DNA of 64,000 bases. Source: Trissonchulus latispiculum (taxonomy: Eukaryota; Nematoda; Enoplea; Enoplida; Ironidae). The position numbers and the translations under genes are program-made. This document shows positions 44,775-58,024 of the stretch, piece after piece; within the stretch, counting starts at the first letter, position 1, and each line of letters opens with the position of its first letter. Location: contig JASAND010030496.1 in NCBI GenBank assembly GCA_030248195.1, forward strand, positions 1 through 64,000. The letters are read 5' to 3'. The notes beneath the pieces were generated by a model. It made no database searches. It saw only the letters and a program-made list of their open reading frames with translations, and was not told the DNA's origin.

Positions 44775-45757
44775 TGACTATATGTCACGTTACATGAGCA
44801 TTACATTACACTCAGACCTCTCGTTTGAACGTTCATACCTCGGACCCTTGGTTTTAACGTTACCTGAGAGGGCCTATCATTTCTGTAACACTCACTAAGG
44901 TGCAATGAACTCCGCATGTAAAATACGCATATGTACATGACTACAATTTATATAACTGTAAACATCGAATCTAACCCCAGTCGGCTGTGTCAAAGGTCAA
45001 CTATATCAAAGACACCGCTAAACTTTCATAAATGAATGAAATGTTTGTAGATATTGTTAATGAAATTGTTAAGAGTTTAACCCTTTCGAGAAAGGGTAAA
45101 CCGACACCTCTTAAAGAAACTTAGGACATATCAGAACTGTTTTACCTATAGATGTCAGCACGAAGGATGGATTTTTTAACATTTTTTACAGAAAAAAACT
45201 GAATTTTACAGGATCAAAAAAGTTTGAACGTTGACTACTTATTTCTTATTTTTAAGCTATATACTTCGTCGGTATTTGAGACGAAAATTTCGCTCTCGGC
45301 TTTCAAATATTTTAACTGCATTTAAGTTTCCGGACACTTTTTACTTCTAGAGCCACTGTAGTCTTGTCAAAGAAATAATAAATTTATCTCCAGTATATCT
45401 CAATTCCCATCACTTTGTGCTAAAACATTATGCTGTTTTCAAAAATTCTGTTAGAAGGCACCTTTTGGCCAAACTTTTTAACAATTTCATTATAACGTAC
45501 GTATGAAACTCTAATAGCGTTGTCTTTGATATAGTTGACCTTTGACACAACCGACTGGGGCTAGATTCAATGTTTACAGTTATATAAATTGTAGTCATGT
45601 GCATATGCGTATTTTACATGCGGAGTTCATTGCACCTTTGTGAGTGTTAAAGAAATGATAGGCCCTCTCGGGTAACGTTAAAACCAAAGGCCCGAGGTAT
45701 GAACGTTCAAACGAGAGGTCTGACTATGCCTGCTCATGTAACGTGACATATATAACT
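44775..45757. mobile_element. Foldback element with about 250-bp inverted arms
   Basis: 44775-45035 is repeated inverted at about 45505-45757. Examples are CCTCTCGTTTGAACGTTCAT against ATGAACGTTCAAACGAGAGG, and GTCAAAGGTCAACTATATCA against its complement. The middle of about 470 bp is unique and non-coding. Confidence 0.88.
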
Positions 45758-45957
45758 TCTGTGTCATTGGTGCTGATACTACATATATCCCCACTTATAA
45801 GAGGCATGCGCTAGCCCCAACCCGTATTTGGACTACACAAGGAGCTACCTAATCTAGCTTCGCCAGGTCAGGGACGCAGGGGAGCAAAGTGCTAACAAGA
45901 AACAACGGGAGAGGGGCTGGATTTCCGGTTCTCCTGCAAGTTTTATAATTAATTTTG

Positions 45958-46035
45958 GCCATGGACTCGAATCACTTTTCTACCTGACCACAGTCTGGCA
46001 TTACCAACCACTAAACCAAGGAGCTAGGGAGACGA
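45958..46035 (-). repeat. tRNA-like SINE fragment
   Basis: On the minus strand an A-box-like TGGTTTAGTGGTTGG is followed about 35 bp later by a B-box-like GATTCGAGTCC. The acceptor stem does not pair, so this is a pol III-type SINE or tRNA pseudogene rather than a tRNA gene. Confidence 0.55.
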
Positions 46036-46289
46036 GCACAAAGCTTCTGTATCATTTGCATTTACAGCGAGAGGGACAAAAATTCTGTCAATTTCTTTGA
46101 ATGAAAGATTGAATGCAAACCCCGAACACTATATCAATTGTAGGTGTTCAAGGTCCAGCAGCTGCGATTTCAACAGAACAGCTATGCGAATGCGCTAGTT
46201 TTTAAAAGGTGCACTCAAAAATCAAATCAAGAATGCACAAAAAGTTCTGATATTCGCAGAGCAGACTGGGAATACATTTGTGCAGTAGT

Positions 46290-46313
46290 ATATATATATA
46301 TATATATATATAT
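46290..46313. repeat. Short (TA)n microsatellite
   Basis: About 24 bp of TA dinucleotides. Confidence 0.85.
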
Positions 46314-46511
46314 GTGTGGGTACTGAACCTCCCCGCGGCAGAGTATCCTCCCTTCCTTGTCATGTTTACTGATGGGAAACTGTTGCAAATATGACCTAAT
46401 GCTTTTTATTTTATTTTATTTTTTAAAAACAATTACAATCCATAGCATTAAAAATGAGATTCAGTTTATATTTACACGTTGCATCTCCTGACTGTATCCT
46501 AGGATCAATTC

Positions 46512-47133
46512 ATCCCAGGGAACCAGTCAGAATCACTGTCCCCAACATCCACCACATCCCTCTCTTCCTCCATATCATCCCCGTCAATCATATCTTTTTC
46601 TTCACCAACCCAGCCCTCTGGAGTATCTTCCCACGAATGGCCAAACTCAATGTTGGCAGTTGGTGGCAATGGGATAAGGTCCGAGTCATTATTCTAAAGC
46701 AAACATCAATGACAAAAGCGTGTGATAAAACATTTTACTTTAATCTTGCTTGAAACGCATTTTGTTCCAGTTTTAACAGGATATTAAATGTGAAAACTTT
46801 CTTAGTCACTTTTAATGCATTTTCCAAATGTTCACTACAAGCTTTATGCTTTATTGTTTTAAATGTTGTTTATGTATTATTTTTTTAATTTAGTAGTAAA
46901 TATCGTACAAATGCTATTTATACACTCATATCAAAATTTAAACTTTTTTGCTCAAATCAAAACTCGTCTCGTAGCAGGATGATGGTTGCCGTTTTGATCA
47001 TATCGATTGAATGCCGGACGACACCATGAATATCTTCTATCCACCTGCATCATGTTTTCAACAGTTGACACAGTAGCGAGGCTCTCGCGGCATCTATTGA
47101 GGATCGTGTCGGTATCTATTGAGGAACCCATCC
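46512..47133 (-). CDS. Candidate 3' exons encoding an acidic C-terminus
   Basis: The last exon runs from about 46696 (acceptor TTTGCTTTAG) to a TGA near 46515. It encodes a highly acidic tail (IDGDDMEEERDVVDVGDSDSD then WFPGMN). Upstream, a segment from 47133 (acceptor TTTTCCCAG) is open for about 58 codons (MGSSIDTDTILNRC ... WCRPAFNRYD) and has a possible donor at ACGA|GTTTTG. Whether the two join is unproven. Not recognised. Confidence 0.35.
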
Positions 47134-47204
47134 TGGGAAAAGGAATAAAAACATTTGAAATCATAGTCAAGTAAACAGTGGAGAAAAATTTCAGGTAAAG
47201 GTTT

Positions 47205-47285
47205 GGCTCCGCCGGGATTCGAACCGCGGGCCTCCCGGACGTAGACATGCGTGCAACCACTACAACACTGAGCCAGGAGAGAAGA
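47205..47285 (-). repeat. tRNA-like SINE
   Basis: The minus strand has an A box (TGGCTCAGTGTTGTAGTGG) and a perfect B box (GGTTCGAATCC). No matching acceptor stem is seen, so it is interpreted as a tRNA-derived SINE head. Confidence 0.6.
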
Positions 47286-47454
47286 GCACATAACTTCTAT
47301 ATCATTGGTGTTCTCTGTACAATCATTTTTTTCTCAATTTCAATTTTTTAGACATTACAGTTTCTGTTATCTCATTATAATATAGAGTTACTAGATTACT
47401 AGATCTATTGGATCTTTTCAGGATAACCCCCCCCCCCAGGATCAGATTTCGCAA

Positions 47455-47730
47455 AACTTGACCAAATGAGCTGAAATTTGGTATGGCTATGTTTTCGACC
47501 ACGCTGAGTTCAAATATCGCAACATTTTTCGATTTCGATTTCGCGAAATTCGTTTTTTCGATTCGTAAGGGGAACCAAGGGGAACCGAAAATGTTTTGGT
47601 CTTCGATTTTGCTGAAAAGTTGTATTCAGGGGTTTTCGGGGTCGCAGAACAAGAATCTGAAGTCCGTTTTTCGATTCAGCTTTTCGTTAGCTCAGTAGCT
47701 GCTTACATCTTGCTTAAAAGCTTTATTCTG
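47455..47730. repeat. Single-arm relative of the 5298-5864 palindrome
   Basis: Shares TGAGCTGAAATTTGGTA, AACCAAGGGGAACCGAAAA, CTTCGATTTTGCTGAAAAG and TTTTCGATTCAGCTTTT-type landmarks with the left arm at 5.3-5.6 kb, but has no inverted partner nearby. Confidence 0.75.
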
Positions 47731-50700
47731 AGCTAATGAAAAGGATTGTGGATTTATGAAACTCAAAGCCTTCTACAATTATAGAGCAACAGGTGGAGTG
47801 ATTGCTTTATGAAACCGAATATTGGGAATTTTAGTCTAGAATTGTTTGTTGAAACAGACCCCTGATCCTCATTGTAGTGTTTGACATATGCAGAGTCCTG
47901 ACTTTTTTATTAATGTAGTAAAACATTTTATTCGTTTAATAAGCGGAGGTTCTTCAGAATTATTCTATGAAGCGTATCATACTGTTTGTGTGATGACGAC
48001 ATTTCACACTGAACACTACTCACGTAGGCAGGTATGCTTTCATTTGAAATGTGAAACGAAAATTGAGGTATATAGCTAAAATTTAAATCAGATCAAAAGG
48101 CATTCAAATCAAACCAAAACTTTGTCTTGGAAAAATTGTTGATTTCATTTGATGGATTTTCTTCACCATAAATTTCCAATCGATTTGATTTGATGCATCA
48201 AAACTCAAAACCTGCATCGAAACCGTTCTGATTCGGATGACAATTGATCATCAAAACATTCCTACTTCTTCAAACCTAGCATTTTAAACCTCACCGTGGT
48301 AGTATTCTAATGATTCTTCACCCCACTCTTCTTGGCAAGGGAAGCTGGAGTGTTTGTCAGATAGAATGGATTTCAGATTCTGGTCACCAGGAACAATCAC
48401 TTGGAAAAAAAGGCTTGGCAGACTTTTTTTTTTCTAATTGTGACTACAAAATACTTGTGGATTGGCGTTCTGCGTTGGTACATTAGTCCTGTTTCCAAAA
48501 TCTTAGTCATAACAAAGAATAATCTTTGTCGAATCTCCCCTCAGACTTGTCTACACGAAATATTTTACGAGATTTTTTCCAAATAGTTTAGCTATAAATA
48601 AAGCCTGGACACTTATGTTAAGATCAAGTTAGTACATAAAACATAAGAGTATGACAAGCGTCATACGCTATGTCCTGTACATCAGCTACCGGCTGACCCC
48701 CCCCATAAATTAGACCCCCTTAACCCCGCCCCTTAAATTTTTGCCAACTTGAGACATACTCGAAAAAATTTTTGAAAATATCAATTTATAATTTAGTTCA
48801 TCCTGCTTCAATAAATTGCAGTTGACTAAATAAATTAACAAAAAATAGTCAGTAGATACCTTTCCATATAATTTCAAATACGGAAGAGGTTGTTGTGACT
48901 GCAAACCTTCGTACCAAAACCAAAACAACGTTTGTCACACTTTTGCACTTTTAGCGTCGATTGAAGGCTGAAATTAAGTCTAAAATGTCTCACTGCCTAA
49001 TTTTACCGAAATATAATGTGTGTACGACATGCTGCCCTGGTCCAACACTTTGCAGAGCCTTGGTCAGCTGAGCGCAGCAGGCGCCGCTGACCCGGCCTTT
49101 TGTTACTTACGATATTCTGCCAATAACAACTTTATGAGTAACGGCTTAGAGCTAAAGCAGCGTAAGGCCATTGCCTAACCTCATTCCTCGAGTTCAATCA
49201 CCTAATTACTTGCCAAACCTTACCTAATGAAAAGTACAAGTCCAAATTCACAATTCTTCCAGGGTGGGGATGGGAGCTTCTTCGTCATCGTGATTATTGA
49301 CTGGCAAATCTTCATAAAATGCACGATACATCGTGGGAATAGCGCACGATCGAAGCAGCTCCATCAGGTCGTTCTTTTTGGCCTGGGTAATTGGGACCAT
49401 TACTTTATACAGTGCATTACTGGAATGGAGGTTCCTTTGCGACTAGGCTTCTGACGGACCACCACAAAGTCTTCATCGTATTCGTATTTGAACTGAAATT
49501 AATAACAATTAATAACGTATGATTATCACAGTATGCTTTTTGATTTAGTGCAGGCATGGTTCAACATAATGCACTTACCTCATTCATAATTTCATAATAA
49601 TGTTTTAACTTCACAACTTAAGTTTTTAAATTCTTAGATTGTGAAATGTTTAAATTTATTCGAACCTTGATGAAATCTGAACAAGTTTCACGGTCTGCGA
49701 GAATTGATTTGACAGCCTTCCACTGAACTTCGCGCAAATTTCCAAGAGTGCCTTCCTCAAGGCGTTTCAGATCCAGAAAGTCGTTGTGTTCAACCTGATG
49801 AACCTGAAATAATGTTACTGTCAGCATGGTGTTTCATATTGCATACAAGTAGGACTAGAGTAAATGAATGAATGAATGATTAAATGAATGAAAGATTGAA
49901 TTAAGTACGTACGAATATCACTAAAATTGCTACTTCAGATTTACTTAAGTCAACGCTACAACTTATTTTAACTTCAAGGTAACTGAAACAAGATGGAGGC
50001 GCGTGCGCACGGCGTACACTAATGCGAAGGCTGTTCTTGTTCTGACCCCCGCAGGAATCGGAATAAAATGAAACCTCCGCTATTTCCAAAGGAAGGCTTT
50101 CAAAGCAGCGAAGAACGCAGGTACCACTTTGGGAGGCACCACGTCTTCCCTCATGTTCTGGCCACAGGAAGCAATGGCCATTCATATTCTTGTGGTTCAG
50201 GATTGCAAATTGTAGACACAACGCTTTCGCTTGTAGTCGAAAAGACTGGTGGAGGATGTGGAATGTGGAGTGTAGAGCACTGATTCCAACTCAGAAACGT
50301 TGCTTGGGCGAAAGTGGGATCGTTACTGGAACGAACCATCGCAGCATTCTTCAAGGCTGGAACTGCAGTCTTCCTGGCGTCATGAGGCGTTTTAACTTCT
50401 GCCAAATACGTCGCCGCTGCTTCGGTTTTGCCGGCTTCAGTGAGATGCTTCAACTCAGTGCATGTCAGGCACTGGTCCTTCTTTGGTTTGAAAATTTTTT
50501 CTGAAAAATGTCAACATACTTCACGTTGCTGACTTTGTGACTGGTGGACCCATCCTCGTTGACTGTCGTCAACTCTGGATGAAATTCAAGGAAAAGCCGA
50601 TGCATTTTCGCCATGTCAAGGCCTGGTTAAAGATATTCTCGCTTGCTGGTGCTGCGGCAGTAGTGGGAAACGACACAAGGAAACGATTTAATGTGGTCCT

Positions 50701-52330
50701 TCACCTGGTGGACTACTGCGGCTGACAACGTGTTGGCTGGTTCCTGTCGTCCACGGGCATCAGGTTTGCATTGCAACCCATGGGGAGACTTGTTGGACAT
50801 TGTATGGCTTATCACGATTTCTGTGACGCCTAAGGTGGAGCAAAAGAAATGCTGACACACCCTGTGGCCATCGCAATTTTCTTCCTGAAAGCGACAAAGC
50901 TTGTAGATTCTGGTACAGGATCGCTTCGGCTCGCCAGCATCATTTCCTCTAGGTCTTCTTCTGGCAACGTTGGAAACCGTAACTTCTCGAATAATGAAAT
51001 GTTTTCCGCGATCATAGTTGCAATCCCAGTACTGCTGGCATATTCGACGTCGATCATCATCGTGCATATTCGACGTCGATCATCATCTTGAAGATCTGGG
51101 TACACTTGATTCTGCAGCCTTTGCATGGAGTCTGTGGTTCCTTGGCAGCGATTTTCATGGAACGATCCATACTTCACTCCAGTTGGTTCCTTGGCAGCGA
51201 TTTTCAGGGGTTTGGAGGGGGGGGGACGTTCCATCAACGCGGAGGCGTTTCAGCATTGGCGTCGCTTTTGTCATAGGATGAAGATTCTGTGACGGTTGAT
51301 CCGATACTGGGAGTATATTCTAAGTGTTCAGTAAGGCCTTCAGTTTAGTAGTCACGCAAGCTCTGAATTGCCGATTGGACAGTTGGAGTTTTCGAGGCAA
51401 AATAGGCACTGGCTTGAGCAGGGAAGAGGTAAAATGTCTTTCTCCTTCTGACAGGAAGTGATTTGAGCAAAAAAACATGACATGTGACTCTTTGGCTTTG
51501 GAACTGAACAGCCCAGTCATAGCCGGGGACCCCTCACCAACTTGGCAGGCACGATACCCTTTCATTTTGGCCCAGATAAGTCATTGGCAGCATAAGGCAT
51601 GATAAATCCCAGAAAACTAAATTTAATCACCTGAAACACAAATCATACACACGCAATACTTTTTTTAGATATGAATATTTGGGGGTTCGATAGGGGAGGG
51701 GGTTTAGGAGTAAAAATGCGGTATCCATCCTCCCCCTTCAGCTTCAGGTGAAAATTTTTAAAATTTTCCAAAATTTTGCCCTTCCAAAATTTTTAGCGTG
51801 TCAGGTGTTGAATTTGAAAAACTAATTTGCACTTGCTAATCTACTAATCATTAATCACTGTATGGGTGTTTAAAAATGGATTTGATGGGAATTAATGTCT
51901 CGTTTACAAGAGTATCAAACCTGCAAGTCCAGCCTTGCAATCTTTGTGAACTACCGAATATCATGAATTTCCGTGTAACAATATTGCCACAATATGTCAC
52001 TATTTCTAAAACGCATTTTGAATGTTTACGACAGTTAAAACTGTGAGGAGTGAGAGGACCTCCGTACAGTAGTTTCGAAATGTTGTTTAAGCCAAAATTT
52101 CAAAATTTATGAAACTTGAGCTTTGTATTTTGACTTTTGTTTTCAATGGCTTGTTTCGTATGTGAATTTCCGTGAAGGGAGGGTTGGTTGTTGTCTGAAT
52201 AGCCTGTAAAGTAGTTTAGAAAATCTAATACTTAGAAGTTAAGTTTAGAAGTTTAATTTTAGGATTTTTAAAATAGATAGATGATATTTTCGCGCTTTTT
52301 AATGGGATTGAAAGGAAACCGATTATTAAG
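47725..52330. repeat. Segmental duplication mosaic, unit 1
   Basis: Composed of blocks recurring downstream: 47725-47965 with 59696-59930; 47980-48700 with 60140-60880; 48735-49950 with 54955-56265 and 62670-64000; 49965-50725 with 56553-57309; 51590-52330 with 57318-58250. All are in direct orientation, with about 90 percent or higher identity by eye and many indels. Confidence 0.85.
49237..51237 (-). pseudogene. Transposase-like gene (YSDxCGGQNKN family), copy 1
   Basis: Leftward fragments give the order of an uncharacterised, multicopy invertebrate protein family: HTMSNKSPHG, VKDHIKSFP then VVSHYCRSTSKREYL (50.75-50.63 kb); QCLTCTEL... (50.45 kb); SFYSDSCGGQNKN (about 50.06 kb); FLDLKRLEEGTLGNL (49.78 kb); and a C-terminal exon with AKKNDLMELLR ending in PTLEEL and a stop near 49250. 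Frameshifts (one near 50.83 kb, one in the last exon) and loss of the GHTQMEVDS exon make it non-functional. The SDxC..QN motif suggests an RNase H-like DDE domain; that is from memory and not tested. Confidence 0.65.
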
Positions 52331-53504
52331 TTCTAATTTGAATTTAAAACTACGTGTTGCTGACATAATTTGTCAGGGACGGTTTTTTTGATTTTGTCAA
52401 AATATCGTTTCAGTATGCAGAAATTGAGCATTTTCTGAAAATTGGACATTTTATCCAACTTTGAAAAATGATTGCTCTTGATTAGAGACTGATAAAACGA
52501 AAAATAAAAAGCCGCCCGGGGCAAATTGTCCAAACATACTGTTTGCAAAAATATCTTTTAGATCCACCCATTGGTTGTGGAGCAATCTTCGATCAAAGAA
52601 TTCTGGCAGCTGTTTGACAAAATCAGTTAATCGACCAGAACTTTAGACTCAGTCAGGGCTTTGATTAACCTAATTTGGGCATCTCCCGAAGCTCTTTAAT
52701 TTGAGAATAAGCTTGTTTACGCTTGTAGTGTACACTGGCTCCAGTTCAACAAAATGTGTTTTCAGCAAGATCGTGTCAAAAATAACCAATTTTAAGCAAA
52801 AAATATTCAAAACTTCACTGCTCTAAAACGATAAGAGCTAGAGACTTATGTCTAAAAGCAAAGTTGTAGAGCACATAATACGATTTAAAATAATTATAGT
52901 TGCTGGCATAATTTTTTATATATAGTTCTAGAACTTGAAATTTTTGTTTCTCACGGTACATGAAAGTTGTTAAGCTGGTGCTTTTACAGGACGTGTACTG
53001 TCATTCCCGAGTCATTTTCCGAAAATTTGAATAAAATCGGGCAATAATTGCACTTTCTGCAACTATATAAGATGAAGTTTTCGGACACCTTTTGGGGGGC
53101 AGAAGAGTCCGCGTCCGGTTGGAGATTTCCTACTTGCTGTGGTCGATGCAGTTGGCGATTATCCTTCCACGTGCTCCCTGGGGCGCCTGATCAGCGTGCC
53201 AAATGGATTCTAACTTCGCAGGGCATGACTATCCTTAGTCATGTTGGAGTTGCAAGCCTCCTGGTCCTTAAATTATGCTACCGAGCTTGTGGGTCCAAAA
53301 TGCCATTTATTCCGGCAGTCCCTATCTTGGCCCTCTTTCGGGCTTTGACCCCATTGCTAAGACGTGTGCTGGAGTTGGAGGTGGAGACTCCTCATATGGA
53401 TTCGTCCGCCGGCCGCCACCGAAGAAGAAGAAGTTTTCGGACAGAATATATTATATGACCCCAACTAGACTGACCTGCGGTTTCCACTCCAACCGAAGCC
53501 TAAG
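52331..53504. other. Unique DNA between duplication units
   Basis: AT-rich and without a supported gene. At 53075-53455 two overlapping frames are open for about 100 codons and share a GC-richer composition. They may be a decayed retrocopy, but no family was recognised. Confidence 0.4.
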
Positions 53505-53934
53505 TAACCTCAGTCACCCTCAGTCCAATTGTTTACTCCAATTGAGATTGGCTCTCGCAGATCAATAGCGATGAATCTCTAAATAGCCTGCTTGGAAGGC
53601 GATGGGCCAAAAAACGGACTGCAGAAGAAAAAAAAGGAGTAGGATAGCCAAGCATCAAACAGGAAAGAGATGTAATCGCCCTGTTTGTAGGACCTAAAAG
53701 CTAAATGCTTTTAAATTTTGAATTTGAATTCAAAAGTAATTTTTCAAATGAGACAGTATTTAACTAAATGTGTTTTAGCTGTGGCAATCTAGACACAAAG
53801 GACGTTTTTGAGCCCCCCACACCTACTGCGTTCTCCGTCGTGCAACTTTCCAAAACTCAAAATACAAACACCCGAGTAACCTATCCTATAATAGCATCCT
53901 ACGTATACCAAACAAACATCTCATCTTGACTTAC

Positions 53935-54080
53935 ATTCCAACGGTGGCGACGCTGCTCCTGGCGTTGGACACGAAGATTGAAGAAACGACGCCGACCACC
54001 CTCGGCCCCACCTCCCACCAGTTCCTCATCCTCCTCCCCCTTCTTGTTCCACCACCGGGGCCCACTGATCTACCCACACA
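53935..54080 (-). CDS. Candidate duplicated exon, Arg/Glu-rich
   Basis: The minus strand from acceptor CTGTTTTAG (about 54088) to donor GGAAT|GTAAGTC (about 53937) is an exon-like block encoding RRRFFNLRVQRQEQRRHRW at its end. The copy at about 61338-61486 has the same borders, but a 2-3 bp length difference in the GGA run alters how far the frame stays open. It might be the 5' exon of the transposase-like gene. Confidence 0.3.
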
Positions 54081-55594
54081 TCATCCTAAAACAGCATAGA
54101 ACGAACCAATTATTTAATACGGGATGATATATAATAAGGAAATAAGATTTAATGAGGGATTATAATAATTAAATAACTACCAAGAAATTATTATCTGCGC
54201 AGTACGCCTACGCGTATATGCCAAAGTATTACATAACGAATATAAACTAACAGGGCGGTTGCATTTGGCTACAGCCAGAATAAACAGTGATTAAATGTAG
54301 GTACAGAAATATAAGCTAAGCCCCCCCCCCCCCACCAGGGCGAGGAAACTATCCCTCTTTCATCAATAGGCCAGGTGAAGAGGCATCTACTTTCCGGAGC
54401 TCAGAAGCGCTAGGGTGGGTCCAGGGGAGAGCGATAAAGCAGACAACGCAGTTGTGACAACCTTTGTAAGATAAAATGATCTAATAAAAAATAGCTCCGC
54501 ACGAAACAAGTAGTCAGACTGCCCGACTAGGCGTAAATGTAATCAAAGCAAACGTGCAATCATGCGATCACACGTGACTTCCTCACAGCCAATCAAAAAA
54601 CGAACTGTTCCGAAACAGAATTTTCAAGTCAGGCCAGAATATGCATCTTCGCAGACACAGTGATTGCATTACACAATTGACATGTTTGCAATGAAATCAA
54701 AGATTAAAGGGAAAGTTTTAAAGGAAACTGGAGCGTACAAAACCCTTTAACTAGTGAAAGGCATTTTTTCTAAAATAATTTGTGCACTGTAGGGTATCCC
54801 CGCCTACTGTACACCGGGGGTCAGTTTTATAAAGATGTTGTCGAGTCTAGTACTAAGCTACGCAGGAAGTTTTTGGGATCCGCTAGTCGCACTGCAGGTA
54901 ACGCCTAAATAGAATTCGATTTCTCGGTTCAAGTCTACTGGTCGATTTCGACCAGAGAAATTTTTGCCAACTTGAGACATACTCGAAAATTTTTTTGAAA
55001 ATATCAATTTATAATTTTGTGCATCCTGCAATAATTTGCAGTTGACTAAATAAATTAACACAAAATTGTCAGTAGATACCCTTCCATATAATTTCAAATA
55101 CTGAAGATATTGTTGTTGACTGCAAACCGTTTTCGTACCAAAACCAAACAACGTTTGTCACACTTTTGCACTTTTAGCGTCGATTGAAGGTTTAAATTAA
55201 GTCTACTGTCTCACTGCCTAATTTTACCAAAATATAATGTGTGTACGACATGCTGCCCTGGTCCAACACTTTGCAGAACTTTGGTCAGCTGAGCGCCGCA
55301 GGCGCCGCTGACCCGGCCTTTTGTTACTTACGATATTCTGCCAATAACAACTTTATGAGTAACGGCTTAGAGCTAAAGCAGCGTAAGGCCATTGCCTAAC
55401 CTCATTCCTCGAGTTCAATCACCTAATTACTTGCCAAACCTTACCTAATGAAAAGTACAAGTCCAAAAACAGTTTACTTTTATAGTTCACCAGTAAAATT
55501 GACAAGTTTCAATTTTCAGATACAAATACAGTACAACTTTCTTTCATCTAAACTAAAAAGTCAGACAAATTTAGAACATGATAACAGTTCACAA

Positions 55595-57330
55595 TTCTTC
55601 CAGGGTGGGGATGGGAGCTTCTTCGTCATCGTGATTATTGACTGGCAAATCTTCATAAAATGCACGATACATCGTGGGAATAGCGCACGATCGAAGCAGC
55701 TCCATCAGGTCGTTCTTTTTGGCCTGGGTAATTGGGACCATTACTTTATACAGTGCATTACTGGAATGGAGGTTCCTTTGCGACTAGGCTTCTGACGGAC
55801 CACCACAAAGTCTTCATCGTATTCGTATTTGAACTGAAATTAATAACAATTAATAATGTATGATTATCACAGTATGCTTTTTGATTTAGTGCAGGCATGG
55901 TTCAACATAATGCACTTACCTCATTCATAATTTCATAATAATGTTTTAACTTCACAACTTAAGCTTTAAATTTAAATTGTGAAATGTTTAAATTTATTCG
56001 AACCTTGATGAAATCTGAACAAGTTTCACGGTCTGCGCGAATTGATTTGACAGCCTTCCGCAAGGCGTTTCAGATCCAGAAAATCTTTGTGTTCAACCTG
56101 ATGAACCTGAAATAATGTTAGTGTCAGCACGGTGTGTTATATTGCATACAAGTAGGATCAGAATAAATGAATGATTAAATGAATGAAAGATTGAATTAAG
56201 TACGTACGAATATCACCAAAACTGCTACTTCAGATTTACTTAAGTCAACGCTACGTACGTTTACCAGAATACGTAGTTGCTGTCCTGGGCTTACTTTAGA
56301 GGGCAGTCTTGGGGATTTTAGGGCATGGGGACTAGAATAAGCTCAGGTATTAAGTACTAGCATGTACTTAAGGTACGCAGATTAACTCAGTGTCTTGTCT
56401 TACTGTATAATCCTTTTTGTTTCTGGCGTTGCGGGGACTTCGGCCCATTCAGGATAGGAGTAGATCATCTTGAAGGTCTTGGATTCCTCAACCTTATGGA
56501 GAATGCTATCGACCTCCATCTGAGTATGGCCGGGCTCCAGAAAGGTCAAGGTAACTGAAACAAGATGGAGGCGCGTGCGCACGGCGTCAATCGGAGGTCA
56601 ACTAATGCAGAGGCATTAAGCTGGTCTTGTTCTGACCCCCGCAGGAATCGGAATAAAATGAAACCTCCGCTATTTCCAAAGGAAGGCTTTCAAAGCAGCG
56701 AAGAACGCAAGTACCAATTTCGGAGGCACCACGTCTTCCCTCATGTTCTGGCCACAGGAAGCAATGGCCATCCATATTCTTGTGGTTCAGGATGGCAAAA
56801 TTGTAGACACAGCGCTTTCGCTTGTAGTCGAAAAGACTGGTGGAGGATGTGGAATCTGGAGTGTAGAGCACTGATTCCAACTCAAACGTTGCTTGGGCGA
56901 AAGTGGGATCGTTACTGGAACGAACCATCGCAGCATTCTTCAAGGCTGGAACTGCAGTCTTCCTGGCGTCATGAGGCGTTTTAACTTCTGCCAAATACGT
57001 CGCCGCTGCTTCGGTTTTGCCGGCTTCAGTGAGATGCTTCTACTCAGTGCATGTCAGGCACTGGGCCTTCTTTGGATTGAAAATTTTTTCTGAAAAATGC
57101 CAACATACTTCACGTTACTGACTTTGTGACTGGTGGACTCATCCTCGTTGACTGTCGTCAACTCTGGATGAAATTCAAGGAAAAGCTGATGCATTTTCGC
57201 CATGTCAAGGCCTGGTTAAAGATATTCTCGCTTGCTGGTGCTGCGGCAGTAGTGGGAAACGACACAAGGAAACGATTTAATGTGGTCCTTCACCTGTTGG
57301 ACTACTGCGGGCGGTATAAGGCATGATAAA
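55595..57330 (-). pseudogene. Transposase-like gene (YSDxCGGQNKN family), copy 2
   Basis: Retains a longer uninterrupted middle than copy 1: ATFELESVLYTPDSTSSTS, FLWPEHEGRRGASEIGTC and VSFYSDSCGGQNKT in one frame (56994-56602). It also keeps the LTFLEPGHTQMEVDSILH exon (56582-56400) missing from copy 1. It lacks the N-terminal part: about 865 bp present in copy 1 (50726-51590) are deleted at about 57309. The last exon has the same frame disruption as copies 1 and 3. A family A MITE remnant lies just beyond at 56285-56345. Confidence 0.65.
56285..56345. mobile_element. MITE family A, very short remnant
   Basis: CTGGGCTTACTTTAG on the left and CTAGAATAAGCTCAG on the right, only 61 bp in total. 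No target duplication is evident. Confidence 0.65.
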
Positions 57331-58024
57331 TCCCAGAAAACAATTTAATCACCTGAAACACAAATCATTACACACGCAATACTTTTTTTAGATTCGAATA
57401 TAATTTGGGGGTTCGGTAGGGGAGTGGGTTTAGGAGTAAAAATGCCCTATCCATCTTCCCCCCTTCAACTTCAGGTGAAAATTTTTAAAATTTTCCAAAA
57501 TTTTGCCCTTCCAAAATTTTTAGCGTGTCAGGTGTTGAATTTTGAAAAACTAATTTGCACTTGCTAATCTACTAATCACTAATCACTGTATGGGTGTTTA
57601 AAAATGGGTTTGATAGGAATTAATGTCTCGTTTGCAAGAGTATCAAACCTGCAAGTCCAGCCTTGCAATCCTTTTGTGAACTACCGAATATCATAAATAT
57701 CCGTGTAACAGTATTGTCACAATATGTCACTATTTCTAAAACGTATGCAAAGCGCATTTTAAATGTTTACGACAGTTAAAATTGTGAGGAGTGAGAGGAC
57801 CTCCGTACAGTAGTTTCGAAATGTTGTTTAAGAAAAAATTTCGAAATTTATGAAACTTGAGCTTTGTATTTTGACTTTTGTTTTCATTTTCTTGTTTCGT
57901 ATGTGAATTTCCGTGAAGGGAGGGTTGGTTGTTGTCTGAATAGCCTGTAAAGTAGATTAGAAAATCTAATACTTAGAAATTAAGTTTAGAAGTTTAATTT
58001 TAGGATTTTTAAAATAGATAGATG

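Noticed and set aside
47205..47285. Functional tRNA gene
   Set aside because: A and B boxes are present but the acceptor arms do not pair and no clear anticodon arm forms.
49227..49454. 75-aa plus-strand ORF repeated at 55448-55795 and 63521-63868
   Set aside because: It is the antisense shadow of the last exon of the transposase-like gene; the minus-strand frame has the family-like peptide.
53048..53568. 136-aa and 97-aa ORFs as a gene
   Set aside because: Two overlapping frames, no recognisable domain and no clear splice sites; at most a decayed retrocopy.
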